DNA from: Pseudomonas chlororaphis
GTDB lineage: Bacteria; Pseudomonadota; Gammaproteobacteria; Pseudomonadales; Pseudomonadaceae
Assembly: GCF_000783395.1 (NCBI RefSeq)
Contig: NZ_JSFK01000007.1
Coordinates: 83,521-147,520, forward strand
Direction of reading: 5' to 3'
Length of the DNA: 64,000 nt
The position numbers and the translations under genes were made by a program. This document shows positions 1-7,038 of this stretch, piece after piece. The notes under the pieces are model-generated. The model was not told the origin of the DNA and ran no database searches. It saw only the letters and a program-made list of their open reading frames with translations. How positions within the stretch are numbered: the first letter of the stretch is position 1; every line of letters starts with the position of its first letter.

Positions 1-401
1 TCGCCGGTCTGGCGGAAGTCGGACTGAAGGATCTGGAAGGCCTCAAGCTAGCCGACTATCGCCGCGTGCAGGCGGCGTATTCGCACCTGGTGCCGAAAAC
101 CGATTATTCGAAGTCGATGCCGGCATGGTTGTCGCTGACCACCGATCAGGTGCTGGTGACGCTGTCGTGCCCGAGCGAAATCAACGGCGTGACGGTCGAC
201 AAGCTGGCCTTGCGTTCGCCGACCGTGGGCGACGTGCGTGCCGCCAACCGTGAGGTCAGTGGCGACGATGAGCAGCGCGAGCTGGTGTTGTTTGCCGCAT
301 TGTCCGGTGCGCCTGTCGCGGATCTGGAGGGGCTGAAGCTGGTGGATTTTAACCGCTTGCAGGCCGGCTATTTTCGCATGGACAACGACGACGGGCTTTA
401 A
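1..401 (+). CDS. phage tail assembly chaperone, 5' end outside the window (Mu gp41/P2 gpE role)
   Basis: The reading frame is open from the left edge and stops at TAA 399-401, so the true start lies upstream. The family acts in the cytoplasm, holding the tape measure before the tail tube polymerises. Two copies of one motif are visible: LKDLEGLKLADYRRVQAAY near the left edge and ADLEGLKLVDFNRLQAGY near the C-terminus. The second copy is preceded by EINGV, LALRSPTVGD and ELVLFAALSG, which read like a full Mu gp41-type (TAC) domain of about 80 residues. The protein is therefore at least two tandem TAC domains. It sits directly before the tape measure gene, as expected. The last codons, GGG CTT TAA C, resemble a +1 frameshift site. 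Family and role are fairly certain; domain number depends on the missing 5' end. Confidence 0.75.
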   Translation, partial: AGLAEVGLKDLEGLKLADYRRVQAAYSHLVPKTDYSKSMPAWLSLTTDQVLVTLSCPSEINGVTVDKLALRSPTVGDVRAANREVSGDDEQRELVLFAALSGAPVADLEGLKLVDFNRLQAGYFRMDNDDGL

Positions 402-513
402 CCCCAGCGTTATCAAGTCGGCAGCAAAACGTCTGGCGGCGGAAACCGGTTTTTCCGCCGCTGAGATCCAGTCGATGCCGTTTGCGGAAATGGTGTGGTG
501 GCTCACGGATTGA
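400..513 (+). CDS. probable frameshifted C-terminal extension of the tail chaperone (E' part)
   Basis: In the +1 frame, open from 337, codons run from AAC at 400 to TGA 511-513. They encode NPSVIKSAAKRLAAET followed by a segment ending MPFAEMVWWLTD. No ATG, GTG or TTG in this frame can start the segment; the first ATG (475) leaves only 12 residues. The segment therefore most likely forms by ribosomes shifting +1 (or -2) at CTT TAA C (396-402). Long-tailed phages commonly make a short chaperone and a frameshifted longer form (lambda G/GT, P2 E/E'). The position between chaperone and tape measure fits E'. The shift itself is inferred. Confidence 0.6.
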   Translation, partial: NPSVIKSAAKRLAAETGFSAAEIQSMPFAEMVWWLTD

Positions 514-551
514 GCCGCCTTGGGTAGTGCTGGGCACATGGGGGCCATCAC

Positions 552-3395
552 ATGGCAAACAAAATCGCCCTCGGGCTGGTGATCGGCGGCGCCGTCAGTT
601 CCACGGTCGGCGCCGCGTTCAAGGATGTGACCGGGCGCATCAAGCGCCTCGAGGCAGAAGGCAACAAGGCGCGCGTGCTACAGCGCACGATTGGCGACAC
701 CATCCGCCTGCGCGAAGAATGGAAGAAGGCTCATGACACCGGCGCGGCCGGTGCGTCCAAATTACTCAACCGTTTGAACTCAAACCTCGACAGCCTGAAA
801 AAACAGGGGATTGAGGTCGGCCGGCTGGAAAAAGCCTATCGCTCGATGGGGCAGACGGCCAACAAAGCCGAGCTGAAAGCCAAGGGGCATCAGCAGATTG
901 ATTCTGGCGTGAAGGGCATGAAGGGCGCGGTCGGTGCAGCGGTGGTCGGTGTCGGGGCCATGGCGGTACCGACCAAGGTCAGCGCGGATTTTGGCGCGAT
1001 CGTGCGGGACATCGCGATAAAGGCGGGCATTGCCAATAAGCCGCAAGAGCAGGAGATGTCGCGCAAGATCATCGACACCTCACGCGACACCGGCATGGCG
1101 CGTAACGACGTGGCCGACGTGGTCAATCAGTTGGTCGGCGCCGGTATGGACCTGAGCAAGGCGCTGGAATATGCACCCGTCGCGGCCAAGTTTGTCGTGG
1201 GGCAGGGATCCAGCGGTGTCGACACGGCGAAGATGATCAACGCCCTGGGACAGAACGCCAAGATCACCGACCCCAAGCAGATGCAGCAGGCGCTGGAGGC
1301 GATCGCCTACCAAGGTCAAGCGGGCAGCTTTGAAGCGGCCGACATGGCCAAGTGGTTCCCTGAGTTGCTGGCCAACATGGCCAGCAACGGCATCACCGGC
1401 ATGGACGCGGTGACGCAATTGGGCGCCATGCTGCAGGTGCAGATGAAGCAGGCCGGTAGTTCGGACGAAGCGGCCAACAACCTGAAAAACTGGATGGGCA
1501 AAATCGGCTCGACCGACACGGTCAAGGCCTACGAAAAAGCCGGTATTGATTACAAGGGATCGATGCAGACCGGTTTGCAAAACGGCATGTCGACACTCGA
1601 AACCAGTATGGCGCTGGCTCAGAAATACATTCAGGCGACGGATCCGAAGCGTGCGGCGGCCATGGCCGAAGCCACGTCAAAAATCAGCAAGGAAGCGGAT
1701 CCTGAAAAGGCCAAGGCCATGATGGCCTCGCTGGAAGAATCCCTGCGCACCGGCGACCTGTTCGCTGACATGCAGGTTAAGGCGGCGCTGTCCGCCTACA
1801 TGCAGAACAAGGCGCTTTACAGCCAGCTCAAAAACGATTCGCGCGAGGCGACCGGAATCCTCGACAAAAACCTCGCCGAGCGGCGTGAGTCGTCATCGCA
1901 GAAGTGGGCCGAAATGGCCCAGTCGATGGATGACGCTATGCGCAGCATCGGCGATGCCCTGCGGCCGGTAACGGACGTCGTTGCAGAGTCGCTGACCAAA
2001 GTCACCAAGGGCATCACGTCGCTGTCTGACAGCGCGCCCGGGGTGGTGACGGGTGTCGTGGCTGTCGGTGGTGGATTGATCGCCCTTAAAGGGATTTTCA
2101 GCTCGTTCAAGATCGGCAAAGGGTTGTTCAACCTGGCGCGCGGATCCTTGGGCAAGGGCAAGGCCGGCGAAGTGCAAAAGGTCTTTGTGACCAATGCCAA
2201 AGACGGCGACGGTGATGGCGACGGCAAAGATGCAGAACCCAAGGGCAAGGCCGGCAAAGCGCTGTCGCTGGTCGAAACCGGGCTCAAGGCCGTCGCCGCT
2301 TTCAAGGGCGAGCCGGCGGATGGCAATGATGACGCCGGGGAAGGCGCCGACAAGAAGCCCGGAAAGCTCGATCTGGTTTCTACCGGCCTCAAAGTCGTGT
2401 CGCTGGCCCAAGAGGCCGTCTCGGGCGGCGATGGTGAGGGCGAGGCGGGCGGCGGTGACGACGCGGTCAAAAAGGTGTTCGTCGTCAATGCCAGCGCCTT
2501 GGGCGGCGCCGGTGGCGCAGATGTTCAAGGCGAGTCTCGCCGGCGTGGTCGAGGATCACGGCGCGGTGCTTCACGGCGTCGCCCGCTGTCTCGCCCTGGG
2601 CCGCCACGACCACCCGGGCCACGGCCACCTGCACCACGGCCACCGGTTCCTGTACCGCGTCCGCCCGTTCCGGTGCCACGGCCACCGATTCCACCGGTGC
2701 CACCTGTCCCGGCCGGGACGATGGCCAAGCTGGGCGGGGTTGTGCAGGCCGTTGGCAAGGTCGGCAAAGTCGCCAAGATGATTCCGGGCGGTACGCTGCT
2801 GGAGTCTGGAGCGATGGCCTACGAGACATTTGAAAACGCCAAGACCAAGGACGAAAAAGCCGAGGGCTACGGCGCGGCCGCTGGCAATCTGGCCGGCACC
2901 ATGGCCGGTGCAGCAGCAGGCGCGGCCATTGGTTCGGTTGTGCCGATTATCGGCACGGCCATCGGCGGCTTGATCGGCGCCTATCTGGGCAGTCAGGGCG
3001 GTGCGGCGTTGGGCGGATCTTTGGGTAAATCGCTGTTCGGTGGCGAGGATGAAAAGCCCGAGGAAAAGCCAAAGGCGCCCGTGCCGACCACGCCGCTCAT
3101 GATGGCGTCAGCGGCGCAGCAAGGCCCGGTGTTGGGGGATGTCGCGCGCTCGATGGCGGTGACGGCGCCGCTCAAGTCGGCGGCGCTGGCTATCCAGCCC
3201 AAGGAGCCGGCGAAGCCGGAGCCGGCCAAGGTGGATCAAAAGTTTGAGTATTCGCTGAGCATGCCGGTCACGGTAGAGGGGGATGTGAAAGACCCTCAGC
3301 GCCTGGCGCAGGATCTGATGCCGCACATGCAGCGAATGATGGCGGACGCGGCGAAGACTAACGCCGCCAAGCTGTACGACGAACCCCATCTGTAA
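552..3395 (+). CDS. phage tail tape measure protein (947 aa)
   Basis: The protein sets tail length, fills the tail tube and is ejected at infection. Residues 1-110 are charged and helical (coiled-coil-like). From about 120 to 460 lies a tape-measure core with KVSADFGAIVRDIAIKAG and repeated small-residue helices. A hydrophobic segment (about 495-515) and a charged low-complexity stretch (DGDGDGDGKD) follow. A sharply different Arg/Pro-rich stretch (about 660-720; RPPVPVPRPPVPVPRPPIPP) comes next. The C-terminal third has a glycine-zipper region (AGAAAGAAIGSVVPIIG) able to sit in membrane. GGGGG lies about 8 bases before the ATG. The gene follows the chaperone and precedes gpU, the P2-like order. 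The proline-rich stretch is in frame, so I treat it as real. Confidence 0.88.
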   Translation: MANKIALGLVIGGAVSSTVGAAFKDVTGRIKRLEAEGNKARVLQRTIGDTIRLREEWKKAHDTGAAGASKLLNRLNSNLDSLKKQGIEVGRLEKAYRSMGQTANKAELKAKGHQQIDSGVKGMKGAVGAAVVGVGAMAVPTKVSADFGAIVRDIAIKAGIANKPQEQEMSRKIIDTSRDTGMARNDVADVVNQLVGAGMDLSKALEYAPVAAKFVVGQGSSGVDTAKMINALGQNAKITDPKQMQQALEAIAYQGQAGSFEAADMAKWFPELLANMASNGITGMDAVTQLGAMLQVQMKQAGSSDEAANNLKNWMGKIGSTDTVKAYEKAGIDYKGSMQTGLQNGMSTLETSMALAQKYIQATDPKRAAAMAEATSKISKEADPEKAKAMMASLEESLRTGDLFADMQVKAALSAYMQNKALYSQLKNDSREATGILDKNLAERRESSSQKWAEMAQSMDDAMRSIGDALRPVTDVVAESLTKVTKGITSLSDSAPGVVTGVVAVGGGLIALKGIFSSFKIGKGLFNLARGSLGKGKAGEVQKVFVTNAKDGDGDGDGKDAEPKGKAGKALSLVETGLKAVAAFKGEPADGNDDAGEGADKKPGKLDLVSTGLKVVSLAQEAVSGGDGEGEAGGGDDAVKKVFVVNASALGGAGGADVQGESRRRGRGSRRGASRRRPLSRPGPPRPPGPRPPAPRPPVPVPRPPVPVPRPPIPPVPPVPAGTMAKLGGVVQAVGKVGKVAKMIPGGTLLESGAMAYETFENAKTKDEKAEGYGAAAGNLAGTMAGAAAGAAIGSVVPIIGTAIGGLIGAYLGSQGGAALGGSLGKSLFGGEDEKPEEKPKAPVPTTPLMMASAAQQGPVLGDVARSMAVTAPLKSAALAIQPKEPAKPEPAKVDQKFEYSLSMPVTVEGDVKDPQRLAQDLMPHMQRMMADAAKTNAAKLYDEPHL

Positions 3396-3404
3396 GGAGG
3401 TTTC

Positions 3405-4250
3405 ATGGCTTACATGGAGCAGATGCAATCAAGTCTGAAGTATCTGGTGGAGGCGACGGAAACCGGGCGGCGTAGCGCGGATGGCATGCTGAGCCCGGTC
3501 AACGGTGCTATCCGCGAACTGACCGGTGCCGCGTCCGAGCTGGAGAACATCCCGTTTGTCGGGCCGGCCATCGGCGCCAAACTTCAGCGGGTAATGCGCG
3601 GCGTCGACGCGGCTCAAGCCAAGGTCGGTCAGGTGGTGGCGGTGTACGGTCGCGCCACTCGGGCGGCCGCCGAGGTGCAGGAGCGGCTAGGGACGTTGAA
3701 AGAACAGGCGGGCAAGGCGGCCACGGCGATCAACAACGTCGCCGGCAAAGTCAGCCCGGCGCTGGCCAACATCGTACCCACCAGTTCCTTTGCCGTGGAT
3801 GCCACGCCGGCGCCGGAGGCGGTGAAGCCGTTCCCGCACCTGATGATCATTCAGCCGCGCGATCCGAAGATTGAGCCGTATTACTTCAACCTGGACACGG
3901 CAGCTTTCGACGAGCTGAGCCGTTCGACCGAATTCCGCTGGGCTTCGCAGGAGCGGCTGACGCGCCGGCCGGCGAAGCAGGCCATCGGTATGGGCGATGA
4001 AAAGTTGACGCTCAAGGGCACGATCTACCCGGGCTTTAAAGGCGGTTTAAAGCAGCTCGATACGCTGCGTTCCATCGGGGCCAGGCTTCAACCGCTGACC
4101 CTGACCACGGGTTATGGCGAGGTGATCGGAACGTGGTGCCTGAAAAACATCAACGAGGAACAGTCCGCGCTGCTGCACGGCGGGATCCCCCGCAAACAGG
4201 GGTTCACTTTGGAGTTTGAGCGCTATGGCGAAGACATGCAGGACGTCTGA
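3405..4250 (+). CDS. gpU-like phage tail protein with long N-terminal extension (281 aa)
   Basis: The C-terminal ~140 residues look like P2 gpU, the tail terminator: PHLMIIQPRDP, STEFRWASQERLTRRPA, GTIYPGF, LDTLRSIGARLQPL and KQGFTLEFERYG. The first ~130 residues are an Ala-rich helical region (LQRVMRGVDAAQAKVGQVVA) not found in the ~160-residue P2 protein. A clear ribosome site AAGGAGG ends six bases before ATG 3405. The stop overlaps the start of the gpX-like gene, so the two are translationally coupled. The extension could dock on the tape measure or baseplate; that is a guess. Confidence 0.82.
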   Translation: MAYMEQMQSSLKYLVEATETGRRSADGMLSPVNGAIRELTGAASELENIPFVGPAIGAKLQRVMRGVDAAQAKVGQVVAVYGRATRAAAEVQERLGTLKEQAGKAATAINNVAGKVSPALANIVPTSSFAVDATPAPEAVKPFPHLMIIQPRDPKIEPYYFNLDTAAFDELSRSTEFRWASQERLTRRPAKQAIGMGDEKLTLKGTIYPGFKGGLKQLDTLRSIGARLQPLTLTTGYGEVIGTWCLKNINEEQSALLHGGIPRKQGFTLEFERYGEDMQDV

Positions 4251-4431
4251 CGGCGACATGCTCGATGTCATTTGCAACAACGTTTACGGCCATCTGAATG
4301 GCAGCGTCGAGGCTGTGCTTGATGCCAATCAGGGGCTGGCTGATGAGCCTCAGCCGTTCCGGTCGGGCGTGATCATCGTCGTGCCGGATCTGCCCAGCCC
4401 GACCAGTGAGGGCGTCAGCCTGTGGGATTGA
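4225..4431 (+). CDS. phage tail protein X (gpX/LysM-like, 68 aa)
   Basis: This is a short baseplate-associated protein of the P2 gpX family. Visible matches are TSDGDMLDVICNNVYG, AVLDANQGLAD and GVIIVVPDLP, the usual order of a LysM-like fold. I chose ATG 4225 (MAKTCRTSDGD) rather than the in-frame TTG at 4216, because it gives the usual family N-terminus. The gene overlaps the end of the gpU-like gene by 26 bases. Size is normal for the family. Confidence 0.85.
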   Translation: MAKTCRTSDGDMLDVICNNVYGHLNGSVEAVLDANQGLADEPQPFRSGVIIVVPDLPSPTSEGVSLWD

Positions 4432-4498
4432 CCCGGGGCGATGCCTTCGCCGGCGCCGCGCCGCGCCGCGTCACGCGTAACGATACCTTGTATTTCTG

Positions 4499-4522
4499 AC
4501 CCGCCTTGTGCGGGTTTTTTAT
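4499..4522 (+). terminator. intrinsic terminator or processing hairpin between gpX and gpD
   Basis: CCCGC, a short loop CTTGT, then GCGGG, are followed directly by TTTTTTA. The hairpin lies between the stop of gpX and the ATG of gpD. It would reduce or process transcription inside the tail operon. A similar hairpin recurs after gpD. Confidence 0.7.
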
Positions 4523-4534
4523 TGGAAAAAATCC

Positions 4535-5584
4535 ATGACACCGATGTTTCGAATTGTCGCCGATGGGGCCGATGTCACGGCCAAGATCAATGATCGGCTG
4601 TTGTTACTGCGTACCTCTGACAAGCCGGGGATGGAGTCCGACGAATTTGAGTTGCGTATCGACGACCGTGATGGTCAGGTGAAATTGCCACGGCGTGGCA
4701 GCGCTATCGAGATTTACCTGGGCTATGCCGAAACGACCTTGGCGCGTATGGGCAGCTACACCGTGGACACCGTCGAGGTATCAGGCCCGCCGGACACCAT
4801 CTTGATCAAGGGCAAGGCTAGCGACGTGCGTGGCAGTGGCAAGACCATCCGTAGCGGAAGCTGGGAAGACGTGCCGCTGTCGAAGATCGTCGTTGACGTG
4901 GCCGCGCGTAATGGCTGGCAGCCGGTATGCCCGGTGTCGACCAAGGTCGCCCGGGTCGACCAGCTCAACGAGTCCGATTTTAATTTCATCACCCGGCTGG
5001 CCAAGCAGTACGACTGCACGGCCAAGGTCGCCGACGGCAAACTATTGGTGATGCCGCGCCAAGGTGGCCAGACGGCCAGCGGTAAGGCGTTTGGCGCTGT
5101 AACCCTGACCAGTCGCGACCTCAGTCGCTGGCAATTCAGCCTAGGCGATCGCAACTCACACAAGGCGGTTTCGACCAAGCACCAGAACAAAAAGGACGGC
5201 AAGCTGGAGGTGGTCACCATCGACAACGATGACTCCCCGGACGGTCTGCCGGCGGTGCATACCGATCGCCATATCTACCCAAACAAGACCGCCGCCGAAG
5301 CGGCCGCCAAGGCGCGACTGTCAGCGTTCAACCGCTCGACCGCCGACGTGCGGTTTGAGATGGAGGGACGGACTGACATCTTCGCCGAGCGGCCGATTCT
5401 CGCCCAGGGCTTCAAGGTCGGGCTTGATGGCGAGTATCTGGCGGACTCGGTCGAGCAGGTGTTCACCCAGTCCGGCTGGTCGACCACGGTCGAATGCAAT
5501 GCCGGCAAAGCCGGTAAATCCAAGGGCAAGAAAAAGAAAGGGCCGAAACCACCTCTCAAGGTGGTGAACATCGAGAAGCAGTAG
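4535..5584 (+). CDS. phage late control gene D protein (gpD, tail hub; 349 aa)
   Basis: P2 gpD-like proteins form the hub at the base of the tail tube. The N-terminal part (TPMFRIVADGADVTAKINDR; DEFELRIDDRDG; LPRRGSAIEIYLGY) and the middle (GSWEDVPLSKIVVDVAARNGW; LNESDFNFITRLAKQYDC) carry the family pattern. The end is very basic (KSKGKKKKGPKPP). I chose ATG 4535, because the GTG 27 bases upstream would put the terminator stem inside the coding sequence. Length is normal (about 350). It follows gpX and precedes the lysis genes. Confidence 0.88.
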   Translation: MTPMFRIVADGADVTAKINDRLLLLRTSDKPGMESDEFELRIDDRDGQVKLPRRGSAIEIYLGYAETTLARMGSYTVDTVEVSGPPDTILIKGKASDVRGSGKTIRSGSWEDVPLSKIVVDVAARNGWQPVCPVSTKVARVDQLNESDFNFITRLAKQYDCTAKVADGKLLVMPRQGGQTASGKAFGAVTLTSRDLSRWQFSLGDRNSHKAVSTKHQNKKDGKLEVVTIDNDDSPDGLPAVHTDRHIYPNKTAAEAAAKARLSAFNRSTADVRFEMEGRTDIFAERPILAQGFKVGLDGEYLADSVEQVFTQSGWSTTVECNAGKAGKSKGKKKKGPKPPLKVVNIEKQ

Positions 5585-5593
5585 TCGCATCCC

Positions 5594-5618
5594 ATCGCCG
5601 CCTGAGTGCGGTTTTTTT
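5594..5618 (+). terminator. terminator-like hairpin between gpD and endolysin
   Basis: CCGC, CTGAGT, GCGG is followed by TTTTTTT, ending just before the endolysin leader. It is the same design as the hairpin before gpD, suggesting that each late gene block ends in a partial terminator. Confidence 0.6.
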
Positions 5619-5633
5619 ATGTCTGGAGTTTGT

Positions 5634-6197
5634 ATGTCCATCACTGAACAACAGCTGCAAAGCATCATGCCCAACGCCCGCCGCCAAGCGGGCGTTTTTG
5701 TATCCGCGCTGAACGCGGCCATGGCCCACCGGCATATCAACACGCCGAAACGCCAAGCAGCGTTCCTGGCGCAAGTCGGCCACGAGTCGGGTCAGCTGCA
5801 GTACGTCCGGGAACTGGGCGGCAACCAGTACCTCAGCAAATACGACACCGGCAACCTGGCTGCGAAACTGGGCAACACCCCGGCAGCGGATGGTGATGGC
5901 CAGCGCTATCGCGGTCGCGGCCTGATCCAGGTCACTGGCCACGACAACTACCTGCGCTGCAGCCTGGCGCTGTTCGGTGACGAGCGATTGTTACGCACGC
6001 CTGAACTGCTGGAACTGCCGCAGTGGGCCGCCGAGTCGGCCGCATGGTTCTGGTCGGTGAATGGGCTGAACGCATTGGCCGATCAAAACGAATTCAACAC
6101 GATCACCCGCAGGATCAACGGCGGTCTCAACGGCCTGCAGGATCGGCTGGAGTTGTGGGGGCGGGCGAGGGCGGTGTTATGCGTTTCGGCGAACTGA
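5634..6197 (+). CDS. GH19-family endolysin (187 aa)
   Basis: A chitinase-class (GH19) muramidase that cuts peptidoglycan at lysis. Visible features are the catalytic-region motif QVGHESGQLQYVRELGG, the substrate-loop motif YRGRGLIQVTGHDNY, and a C-terminal WFWSVNGLNALA followed by ITRRINGGLNG. No signal peptide is visible, so export would depend on a holin that I did not find here. I chose ATG 5634 (MSITEQQLQ), since GGAG lies 5 bases upstream; an ATG at 5619 lacks a site. The 3' end overlaps the spanin gene by 19 bases. Confidence 0.9.
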   Translation: MSITEQQLQSIMPNARRQAGVFVSALNAAMAHRHINTPKRQAAFLAQVGHESGQLQYVRELGGNQYLSKYDTGNLAAKLGNTPAADGDGQRYRGRGLIQVTGHDNYLRCSLALFGDERLLRTPELLELPQWAAESAAWFWSVNGLNALADQNEFNTITRRINGGLNGLQDRLELWGRARAVLCVSAN

Positions 6198-6718
6198 TCC
6201 CGGCGCCGTATCGGCTACTGACAAAAGGCGTGCTGCTGGTCGTCTTGGTCGGTGGTTTCGCGGCCATTACCTGGCAAGTGCAGGATTGGCGCTACGGCAA
6301 ACAGCTCGCAGAGCAGGCCCGACTCCACACCGAAACCCTTAACCAGTTGGCCCTGGCCACGGTTGCGCAGCAGCGTGCCGAACAGGACAAACGCCTTGCG
6401 CTCGAGCAGCGCCTTGCCACCAGCGAACAAACCCATTACCGAGCTTTGAGCGATGTCCAACGTGATCAAGGTCGCCTGCGCGACCGCCTTGCCACTGCTG
6501 ATCTGCGCCTGTCAGTCCTACTCGACGCCACCACCGGCGCCGGCAACGGATCGTTGTCAGCCACCACCGCCACCGGCGGCGTGGTTCATGGCTCCACAAG
6601 AGCCGAACTTGACCCAGCGCATGCTCAACGAATTGTCAGTATCACCGATGACGGTGATCAGGGATTAATTGCATTGGCCGCGTGCCAAGGTTATGTCAAA
6701 GCGATCACTTTCCAATGA
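6179..6718 (+). CDS. Rz-like inner-membrane spanin (179 aa)
   Basis: The N-terminus has one membrane segment (LLVVLVGGFAAITWQV, about residues 17-34). A long charged helical region follows (LAEQARLHTETLNQLALATV and onward), typical of an i-spanin with a periplasmic coiled coil. ATG 6179 overlaps the endolysin 3' end. The frame also opens further upstream inside the endolysin gene, but that reading has no start with a ribosome site. A second gene (Rz1) is nested in another frame. The protein joins the Rz1 lipoprotein to fuse the two membranes at lysis. Confidence 0.82.
   Translation: MRFGELIPAPYRLLTKGVLLVVLVGGFAAITWQVQDWRYGKQLAEQARLHTETLNQLALATVAQQRAEQDKRLALEQRLATSEQTHYRALSDVQRDQGRLRDRLATADLRLSVLLDATTGAGNGSLSATTATGGVVHGSTRAELDPAHAQRIVSITDDGDQGLIALAACQGYVKAITFQ
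6453..6668 (+). CDS. Rz1-like outer-membrane spanin lipoprotein, nested inside Rz (71 aa)
   Basis: This frame lies wholly inside the Rz-like gene, shifted by one base. It encodes a lipoprotein signal (MSNVIKVACATALPLLICAC, lipobox LICAC). The mature part is short and proline-rich (STPPPAPATD, QPPPPPAAW). Nested or overlapping, proline-rich lipoproteins are the hallmark of Rz1 in lambda-like lysis cassettes. Both frames remain open over the whole stretch, which supports real coding. Confidence 0.8.
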   Translation: MSNVIKVACATALPLLICACQSYSTPPPAPATDRCQPPPPPAAWFMAPQEPNLTQRMLNELSVSPMTVIRD

Positions 6719-6747
6719 AAAAAGCCGGGTTTCCCCGGCTTCTTTTA
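6719..6747. terminator. bidirectional terminator shared by the spanin and the minus-strand peptide gene
   Basis: AAGCCGGG, loop TTTC, CCCGGCTT. Read on the plus strand it is followed by CTTTTA and ends the lysis cassette. On the minus strand it is followed by TTTTTT and lies just after the stop of the 27-codon ORF. Confidence 0.85.
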
Positions 6748-6831
6748 TCAGGCAATCAATAGCGGCAGTACGTCTTGAAGCAGACGAACCACCTCAATTG
6801 CCAAGATCAACATCAAATGGCTAACAGACAT
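6748..6831 (-). CDS. 27-residue hydrophobic peptide, TisB-like in character
   Basis: The peptide is MSVSHLMLILAIEVVRLLQD followed by VLPLLIA. It is almost entirely aliphatic, with E13, R16 and D20 on one helical face, so an amphipathic membrane helix is likely. AGAGGA lies 7 bases before the ATG. The stop is followed within a few bases by an intrinsic terminator, so this is a compact gene unit. The presumed 5' leader contains a near-perfect inverted repeat (CTTGGTCGC TT GCGACTAAG on the minus strand). Size and character match type I toxins such as TisB (29 aa). I see no LexA box here. Function is inferred only. Confidence 0.45.
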   Translation of the reverse strand: MSVSHLMLILAIEVVRLLQDVLPLLIA

Positions 6832-6904
6832 TTTTGCATCCTCTTCGTGATGCTCAGTCACCAAGTCCTTAGTCGCAAGCGACCAAGGGCCATGGCTCAC
6901 CATC

Positions 6905-7038
6905 CATGATCTATGCTACTTTTGATCCGCGAGAATCTGTGAAGCCAGCATCATTTTTGGTGTCGGATCGGCCTAAGCGTTAACGATCCTTGGTGTAGCA
7001 GTCAGGCTGAAGGGTTGGCGCCCTTCAGCTTTTTTTTT
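6905..7038 (+). ncRNA. candidate small RNA ending in a strong terminator
   Basis: GGATCG (6965-6970) pairs with CGATCC (6984-6989). GCTGAAGGG (7006-7014) pairs with CCCTTCAGC (7021-7029) and runs into nine T. No open reading frame of note is present, and no gene immediately upstream needs this terminator, since the lysis cassette already has its own. The 5' end is a guess; no convincing promoter was seen. It is transcribed away from the 27-residue peptide gene. Confidence 0.4.
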
